DNA from: Nectonema munidae
Taxonomy: Eukaryota; Nematomorpha; Nectonematoida; Nectonematidae
DNA: 64,000 bases
Assembly: GCA_030549495.1 (NCBI GenBank)
Contig: JAUIRK010000288.1
Location: 610,190-674,189, forward strand
Direction of reading: 5' to 3'
Shown: positions 50,601 to 59,600 of the stretch, piece by piece
Position numbering within the stretch: position 1 is the first letter of the stretch
How the letters are laid out: each line of letters starts with the position of its first letter
The notes under the pieces: model-generated
Seen by the model: only the letters and a program-made list of their open reading frames with translations
The model's database searches: none
What the model was told of the DNA's origin: nothing
Position numbers and translations under genes: made by a program

Positions 50601-53600
50601 GTGATTACCCAAACTATTCACAAGACAACGTTGTTCTTCTGGATTTTTAAGTAAATGAACAAAATTTAATTACGCAATCTTGAATCAAACAATGATAAAG
50701 CAACAAGAAAATCCTATACGCGAGAAAAATGACTTAATTAGTGGCACAAAATGCGCACAAGAACAACCATTTAATTCCTCTTTGTTTAGCATTTAATTGT
50801 GATTTAAAAATAGATCTTTAAACAATAAATTAACTTTACAATTGCTTTTGTTCGTATCATCTTAACCTCTGATACTCGAAGAAATATAAGACACAATTTA
50901 AGCTTATTCTTGGTAGTTGATATTCCGATAATGGTTCTTTAACAAAAAAGCTTTTTCATCGACTGTTAAGCACTTATGAGAGATGTGTTTATACTTTTTA
51001 ACAATTTACAAAATTTCTCAAATAGCAAACTTACTGTTTAATAGCGTTACTATTAAAATTTTTGGATAAATTCTTTTCAATTAGAGTTCAAGTTCAACAT
51101 TTTTTTCTGTGCTTGTATCAAACTTGAAAAGCTGAATAAATTTTACTTCCTTTAAGTTAAAACGATCAAGCAAACACTTCCCAAAATAGTGAGGAAGATT
51201 GAGATCATTGGAAATAAAACGAAGTACTACTCAAAGTCAGCGCATGAAGATATCAGGGTGCAGATGGAGGAGCTGAAGAAATTGGTTGAAAAGGCTCGAA
51301 GCAGAGCCAATCAAATTCGCGTTGGTTTGAAATCGCAGCCAGACTCCTTTACTAAGCTCGCAGTCCCCAAAGTCTTGTACTCGTCCTCTTTCACAAACTT
51401 CTCCCTTTTCTTGAAGACGGATGTGAGGGATGGACTTGTTTTTTACGCAGGAAAAAGCTTGCCAGATGTCAATCACAAGGTATGATGTATTAGATGTAAC
51501 TTTTTGACAGCTCTTTTCATTTAAATATCTCTTTTGCTTTGAAAGGATTACTTTTCTTTGACGATTGAACGTGGCTATCCCGTATTTTACTACGACATGG
51601 GCGATGGCCCAGGAATTATCAAAAGTGGTAAGTTTATATCTGATGGAGCTTGGCACAAAATTATTTGTCAAAGGTTTGTTCTTTTTTAATATTTATAAAA
51701 GTCTTTGATAAAGGATAAAATGATCTTTTTTTCCAGAAATGTACTTGTATTTTATGTAATGTGCATAGCATGTATTTACACAGCGACGTAGGCAGCTATG
51801 GGGGGCCCCGCCATCTAAGTTTTGGGCCCCACCATCAAAAATTGAGATTTACAAATTAAAATGAAAAAATGAATTTATTTTTGACAATGGGCTGCTTATA
51901 CTAACAATATAAAGCAAATAAAATGAAAATATAGAAAAATTATTGATATCATTGACGGTAACGATCAAACTGTTAACTTTGTTAAGATGCGCCTTCTACC
52001 TGTAAAAAGAAAGCGAATTTACAATAAAAAATTTCTCTTTGCTATGAGAAACGAAGATAAGAAATATTAGCCATGATAAAATCTAAAACCTTAACAAAGA
52101 AATAGGACACAAGTAGAGAAAGGAGCTTATAAACACAAAGAGAAGAGTTGTTATAAGCAGCATTTGATGCTTTAATTTTAGACAAAGCCAGTAGGTAAGC
52201 ATGTATATTAGTGCCCCATTTGGCCCCTCCAAATATAAATGTCTGGCCACCCTGTATTTGACAGGCCTAGGCTGTAACATAGTATTTGTTAACCCTATGC
52301 TGTAACAATTTTCCTATAAACATCTTTTCACTATTTCAAAGAAATGGCGTGAAAGGAACGATCATAGTTAAGACGGAGGGAGAAATGGAGTACAGTGATA
52401 GTGGAATAGCGCCAGGCACTGCATATATACTTAACCTCAACCCCTCTTCCGATAACTTGTTCATAAGCGGCGTCTCGGCTGACGTCGTCCTGCCCAAGTT
52501 GATTGAAACGCGCTTCTTCATTGGCTGCGTTGAAAGTTTGACGATCGACAATATTCCGATAGGCTTGTGGAACTTCAAAAACGCAAGCAAGGTACAAGGA
52601 TGCTCAGAGCGAGAAACTCTACACCACCTGACTCCCGATTCGCACGCAGTAACATTTGATGGCGAGTCCTATACTTCAACGTCATCCAGTAAACATTGTT
52701 TCTATTAACTCTTTTGTGGAACTTTTAACTCTAATCATTTGTTTGCGTAACTTCTCTCCTTCTTTTCTTGTGCACTCTTTGTCACAATTGGGCACTAGTA
52801 TCGCATAAACCCATAATCGTGTGCACATTTTATCAATGCATTTTTATAGAACTTCAACATATGATATTTAGATTAAAGGTATTTATACAAAAATGCTATT
52901 GCGATAAGTTGTAGGAAAACACACTGGAAAAGATGACAGCGGATGAATAATTTTCACAAATCCAAAGTTAGGGCTAAAAACTAAGCCAGGTATTTTCAGC
53001 GTTTGTTTTAACAGATATTTTTTGAAAATTCATGCACTGTCTTCTCACACCTATCGAGTATCCTAGTAAAAATACAAAAATCTCGAAACCGGTTCTTAAA
53101 ACTGATGTTTCAATCAAAACCGGGTAAAACCGCTTTTTCAAAAAAAAACACAAAAATTTATTTAAAAAATATTTATTTTAAAAAATTTTACGGAAAAAAA
53201 TCTTTTACAAAATACATGACATTTTTTGGAAATAAAATCTTAAAAACAAGGAACATTTAAACTGGGTGCACAGTATATTAATCGCAATTTAGAAAACAAT
53301 CCTGCAATCCAAAATGACATTCTATACTAGTTGCCTTAAGAGCAAACCTATTATATAGCAAATCTAGTCTTTTTGTTCTTGTTCCCCTTGCTTCAAAAAT
53401 CATAAATCCATTATTTGCATTTAAGCAGTTTGTATTTAAAGCAGATTTTGGAACGGATTACTCCATTTCATACACTATTCATATAATTTCATTGTCATTG
53501 GAGTGTATACTGGGTGTATAAATTCATATTTTTGCGCCTCAGAGTTACATCCTGTCATATGCCAACTCTGTTCCCCATATGTGAAGGTTTATTATGATAG

Positions 53601-56600
53601 TTGAAGAACTGGTGGAAATAAAGATTAATGTAAAAACGAAAACTAGTGCTCCTTGCTAAAATACCACATTACATTAAGTATAGTTATAGAAAGCAATGGC
53701 CGCTACGATTTCAAAGGCAATCTTTATCTGGTATAATGTCTAATTTTTGGTAAATTTTTGTTGGCTTGCATTTTAGTCTTTTATTCATTTACCGTTGGGT
53801 CTAGTAACTTACTTCTTAGCTTATCCAAGAACCAATCTTCTGCGTTTCCTATTTAATATGTGGCGTTGTAAAAAATAGGAAACAGCAGAGATACAAATTC
53901 CTTGTTTTATTTTAGAAAGAATCAGACTTTCCACAAGCAGCAACTTTGCTGGCCAATTCAAAACGATATCTCCAAATGGCATCATTATGTTTGTGCCAGG
54001 AAAGTCGAGTAGCGAGTTTCAAGTGATTGAAATGAAGAAAGGATACGTGAAGTACGCCTACGATCTCGGCAACGGCCTGGTCGAGCTGACCTCGCAACAA
54101 CGATACGATGACGGGCAATGGCATGCCTTTGAAGCGCGCAGAGAAGGCCTCGATTCTCTCCTAAAGATAGACAAGATAGAGAGTATTCACAAATCTGCTT
54201 ACTTTACACTACTTAAACATGCTTTCTCTATAAGCGGCTTCTGGATCTGCGTCTGGGCCGAAAGCTTTTTTCAATCAAAGCGGAGTCGTTTTTATCGCCG
54301 GAATGCCAGATGAGATTTTGGAAGTTTATGCAGAAACCATTTTGAATAGCCATTTCAAAGGCTGCATAAAAAATCTACAACTGGGATTCATCAATGTCAA
54401 CATCATCAGTGAAAACCTGAACTTAATTCAGTCGAAAGGAGTTTACCAGGGCTGTCCCATCTTCACTTCGCAACTCGCAACCTTCAGTGGGCGCAGCATA
54501 AATTATATTAGGGTGGAGCCGTTTGAAGCCACAAAAGAAGGCGTCATAAAGTTGGTTTTAAAGTTCAAAACGACGGAAACTGTTGGCCTTCTAGCATTTG
54601 CTACCAATAAAGAAAACGTATTTATCTTCCCTATTCCTTTCTCTTTCAAACATTTTAACATTTTCGTTCTTAAGTCTGATGTTCTTGCTCTCACTCTCGT
54701 GGATGGCAAACTGATGTTCATCAGCAAGAATCGTGAAAAAACGTTGAATATCATGACAACTGCGTTGAAGTTTAACGGTCTTAACTGGCACTATATTTCC
54801 GCCAATAAAAATGCTTCTGGAATTTTCCTCACTGTGGATGAAGCGGATGAGTACAACAGCTTGTTCATGAATCAAAACTTGCACCTAACCTCCTCTCTTT
54901 ACGTTGGTGGTTTAGCTCCCAAATACGCCCCCATGATGAAATATTTTGCGCCTGGTGCTTCCGCGCTCTTTTCGGGATGCATCGGAGACATCTCTATAAA
55001 TGATCGGTATCACCTCTTTATCTTTTTGATGGGAAGAAATGGGCATTCATTCCCATCTTTTTAGATTAATCAACTTTGCCACATTGCATCCCCAAAACAG
55101 ACCAAACGTAACATTGGATGTTTGCAACATCGAAACGTTTTCCTCGGATAAGCCAGAAATCGGCGAAACACTGACCATCAGCTCCTTCGTTCCACCCGCC
55201 AATCACAGTTCAACTCTGACTGAAGTTGATGAAAGTATTCCTTTTATTTCTTATAGTTATTAGTTATTTCTTATAGTTATTATTAGAAGTTATGAAAATA
55301 TACGTTCTTTATTTCTTTTTGAAAACTAGCTGACAGAAAAGCTTGCAAAGTTCTGGCGGTTTTAATGTGATATTGGTCTAACCTTGCAACCGCAAAACAA
55401 GAGGTTGATGGCAATAGTTAAGAAGATCCATATCTTCAATCAACACTTTGATAAAAAGGAAAAACATTATCAATGACTGAATAGTATTTATTTGGTTAAC
55501 AGTTAATAATCATATAATTAGTTGAATATTATATATAGCGTTATATAAACTGGAGAAAATGTCTTAACTATACTTCAAATATGATAATATTTCTTTAACT
55601 CTTTCAAGTCTAGAGACACCAGTATCTCAGACGATTTTTATTAGGGCACTCCTACTCAAAGAGCTAACAATTTAAAGATCAAAGATGGGATGGACAAAAA
55701 ATTGGAAATCTAGGAGGTAAAATGTCTTAGGCAGTTTATACATAAAGAATGAAAAAAAATGTTCCCCTTTATAATATGCCAATTTTGAGAAATAGAGTGA
55801 AAGTATAAAAAAATACTTAAAGAGTAAAAGGTTCGCCACGCTTTGCGTTAGACAATAATACTCTTTCCACGTTTTGAGGGATAAACAATTTTAATTTGTT
55901 GCGTTTAGTTCTGAATATCCCTTTCTTCGCTCATCCATCGTGCGCGCTGCCTCTGAACCCTTCAAAGAAAGTTGTCTTCAACTCCACCCAAGAATTCAGT
56001 TACAACTTTGGCTTGAGCGAAGTCAGCCGAGCTGAATACGACACCCTACCGGCGCACACAAGAATACGGTAAGCTTTGCACCGGTTTTATTTTCGCGCTC
56101 TTTTTCATGCATTTCATTCATTCAAAATAAAAATGAGAATTAATATTTTGATTCCTTGAGTCCATGCCCTAAAAACTTCCTCTCTAAAATTTCCATTATT
56201 TACTGAATAGAGGTTTCTAGTTATTTTGAAGCTTTCAGGACAAAGGGGGACCACTAGTGATAGTGATTAACCGTGTTTTTCGTTAACTGGTTAATTCCTT
56301 GCCTACTTTATTTTAACATGTCGATTAACGAGAAATTTTGAGTCCATAGTTAGTTATACATAAGAATAGTTCGTTAAGAAAACGGCAAAAAATTAAGAAG
56401 TGATTTTTCCGACATAGTTAAAAGTAACAAAACACGAAAATATGGTTATGCAATGGCGTTTTTAAAAAACATGATATAATTACACAAGACATTGTATCAC
56501 AATAGTTTAAAAGTATTTACATATGTAAATTTATTATGATTTGGGAGTTGGATTAACTATGTATTAAATTATGGTTCGCTTTCGGTGAATTAGTTAATCA

Positions 56601-59600
56601 CCGGTTAATTTTCACGGAATGCCATGCATTTTTGTCAGACTGGTTAACATTTAGAGTAACTATTTTTGTACGAAAAGAAAATCAATTTATTCAAAATGTA
56701 TTTATCTTTGTCGTGAAAGTGCTAAAGATTTCTAAACCGGCACTCTCTTTTTTGCAGACACGCATTTGGTTTGCGCTTTAAAACGAACTATTCTGGCGGT
56801 CTTTTGTTCTATGCCGCGGACAGCGCACATGCCGAATTCGTGACCCTCTACATGGAGAAGAAGAACTTGGTGTATTCGTTTAGCACGGGCCTGGAGCCGG
56901 CGACGATTCACTCGGACCGAGTATACAGCGATGACCAGTGGCACAGCGTGGTATTTCAAAGGGAAGCAAGAACCGGCTACCTCGTGGTTGACGGAGAAGT
57001 CGTCAAGTCTAAAGTAAAAGCACAAGGCACTTCACGCTCCATCGACCTTAAGCCTCCATACTTTGTTGGTGGACTGCCCGAATCCATTAAGATTTATGCA
57101 GAGAAAAATGCTCTAGTAAGTTTTTCTTATGCTTATGATTTAATTCAAAAATTGTTATAAATAAAAATTACAAGTGGAGATGTTTTTTTTAGATATTAGA
57201 TATCATTGTATCGATTGATCAGTTAATTTTTAAACGTTTGGGTATCAATGTGACACTAGTGGCACAAGAAAAAGAAATCTACTTTAAATATATAAAATTT
57301 CACTGAGAGAAATTCTTTGTTTATGTATCATATATGATACATTGGGCATGAAAGGTTACAAATGAAGATCATTCATTAAATTGTATAGTTTTTATTATTT
57401 CTTATAAGATTGAAAAAAAGCATTTCCTCCCGGTCTTTTACAAAGAGACTTTCTACATTTAATACACAATGTTTGCTTTAGCGTAGAACACATTTTACAT
57501 CTTTTCGAAGCATCATTCATTTCTGGAAAATGATATTCTGAGGAAAAATAAGACGTTTTGACGAAGGAGTAAATTATATTTCTTCAGTCTCTTTTTCATT
57601 CAATTACGGTCTGTCTCTTATTTTTAGATTGAAATAAGATATCCATCAAGTCCTTGCTTTTCTTTTTTTATTATAGATTTTTAATGTTTTACAACCTCTT
57701 TTATGGTGTATCAAGGCTTGTGTCACTGCAGTACTCAAAACCAAGTAAAAAATTCCTTGATTTATGATCAATTCGATATAAAGCCAAAACATCAAAAATA
57801 TCAGTTCGACCCATGCATTCATTATAGACATGAACAATGCATGGTATTAATTTTTTTTTCAAATTTTTTTTCTTCATCCATCTTTTAACATTATAAAAGA
57901 CTAAAATAATTTGAAGAAAGTATGACACTTTCTTCAAAAAAGATTTAATTTAGAGGAAAAAGATAACGCGGATAGAAGAAAATTGAAGAAATTAATAAAT
58001 GCATTGTATTATGGTTCCATATTAAATAAGGAAGGTGCACCCTCTTTAGGAGGAAAAACCACCTTCTAAAAATAAATGATGATCATGATGATATGACACT
58101 TTCGTTGTCAAACCAATTTCTAAATTGTACATCATACTTTTTATTATAAAAAGATTTGTATAAAACTCTTCTGTTTTTCTTCATTTCTTTATCTGAAGAT
58201 AATTGAGACCTTTGAGTTCTTCTTTTCTCATAGTTCCACAGCTGAAGATTGGCCTTTCTATCAGGGTGGATTGCAACTCAACTAAAAAGTTAGAATTTTC
58301 AGGTAAAGTCATTACAAAGTTGTATAACAGTTTCCAGGAACAATACTTTTTTCGTTTATCACCGACATATTGTTTCAAGTAGCTTTTACCTCTGAGAGGT
58401 ATAATCTGTAAATCTATACCTTATTTTTGTTTTGGAGTCATCAACAAACACAAGGACGAACTTTTGCATACCTGTCATATTTCCTTGAAATACATTTCCA
58501 TTTTAGGCATTCCAACCAAACCCATTATAATAAGAACTAAGAACTTATTTATTTCAATAGCTTCTACATTCTAAAGAAAATTAATTTGTTGAGCATATAA
58601 GTTTGATTCTTTCATTCAGCCATATCATTTGTGAAATAATAGTGAAAATTTTGCGCGGGTCTTTTCAAATCATAAGCATCACTTTCTAAAAATCTTATAA
58701 CAATAGGAATTTCTTTCGTAATGCAGGTGCTTTCTGCCAAAAAGCCAAGTTTTTATTATTAAATAGTTTTTTACTAAATTGTAAATTTTATTATAAAAAT
58801 AATTAAATTAGCTCAAAATGAGTCCAATTTCTTGGGAAACAGAGAAATGGAGAAGGCAAAGTTTAAAATTCCAAAAATTTATCAAGAGATCCATATGAGG
58901 TCTGAGGGTTGCTAACCAAATTCCTTAATTTTTGGCCTGGTTTTAGACCGAAATTTTCAGCAATTCGATTGCTTAAAGTGTAGTAATACAATCTATAGTA
59001 AAAAGTCTAAACTCGTAAAAAGATTTAGTTAAGGATTTGGGGATTAGGAAGAGAAGCTAACGTTGTGAATAAAAGCTTATTTCTAGCTTCAAGATCTGCA
59101 CTATTCCTGTAAGTCATCGTTCAAACCATTTTCAAGTATGCCCAACATAAGGGTGATTATGAAAGTCAATAATTAAACGTCAAAAATTTGATCGAAATTG
59201 GCAATCAATGTCAAACCTATAAAATTTAAAATAAATACTACTTGCAGTATTTCTCTGCTGATTATTTTTCTTAATTTATTTAATAAACTAATTTTTGGTG
59301 TTTAATTTACTCAAAATTTTTCATTTATATGTAAACTATGTATCTCGATAGGACCTCCATCATTTTGGCTAAAATTCGTTATCGGCTGGTAGTCTCTATT
59401 TCTCTTTCTTTTATACTTTATACAGCATGTAATTTTGCTTTTAATTATATGATGACACTTTCTTGATAGCTTTTCTTTAATCAGATTTATTTTGAACATA
59501 TTTTACAGGCTCTCAAAGCATTCTGATTAAAGAATCTTCTTGATTATCTTAGGCTTTTTTATATCATTATCTTGCATTTTATTATCAGGTGATATGAAGA

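Larger units (their letters stand above)
45357..51350 (+). other. LanA: LanA exons 32-39: laminin coiled coil (domains II/I)
   Basis: Exons 45357-45740, 45819-45989, 46995-47066, 47155-47449, 48577-48693, 48750-49156, 49479-49649, 51157-51479 (first 65 codons). About 600 residues rich in Leu, Lys, Glu, Asp and Asn follow the [15 protein letters not shown] cap, which matches the start of the LAMA5 coil. The end, [20 protein letters not shown], matches the conserved alpha-chain C-terminal coil that docks with beta and gamma chains. Total length agrees with the family, arguing against missing exons. Exon 34 (72 nt, RCEALFEI) rests only on splice sites and phase and is the weakest call. In this weakly conserved region exon limits are less secure than elsewhere. 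Confidence 0.85.
51351..52603 (+). other. LanA: LanA exons 39-41: LG1 domain
   Basis: End of 51157-51479, then 51546-51673 and 52342-52688. The laminin G fold is recognisable from [18 protein letters not shown], the strand [20 protein letters not shown], the [11 protein letters not shown] segment and the closing [14 protein letters not shown]...GCSE disulphide pair. LG1-3 with the coil end form the integrin-binding head in laminins; that is family knowledge. Intron 40 (668 bp) contains a 474-bp hAT element flanked by an 8-bp duplication. Confidence 0.93.

Noticed and set aside
51237-51671. 144-codon open frame on the - strand
   Set aside because: Antisense to laminin exons 39 and 40 and crosses their intron; no family resemblance.
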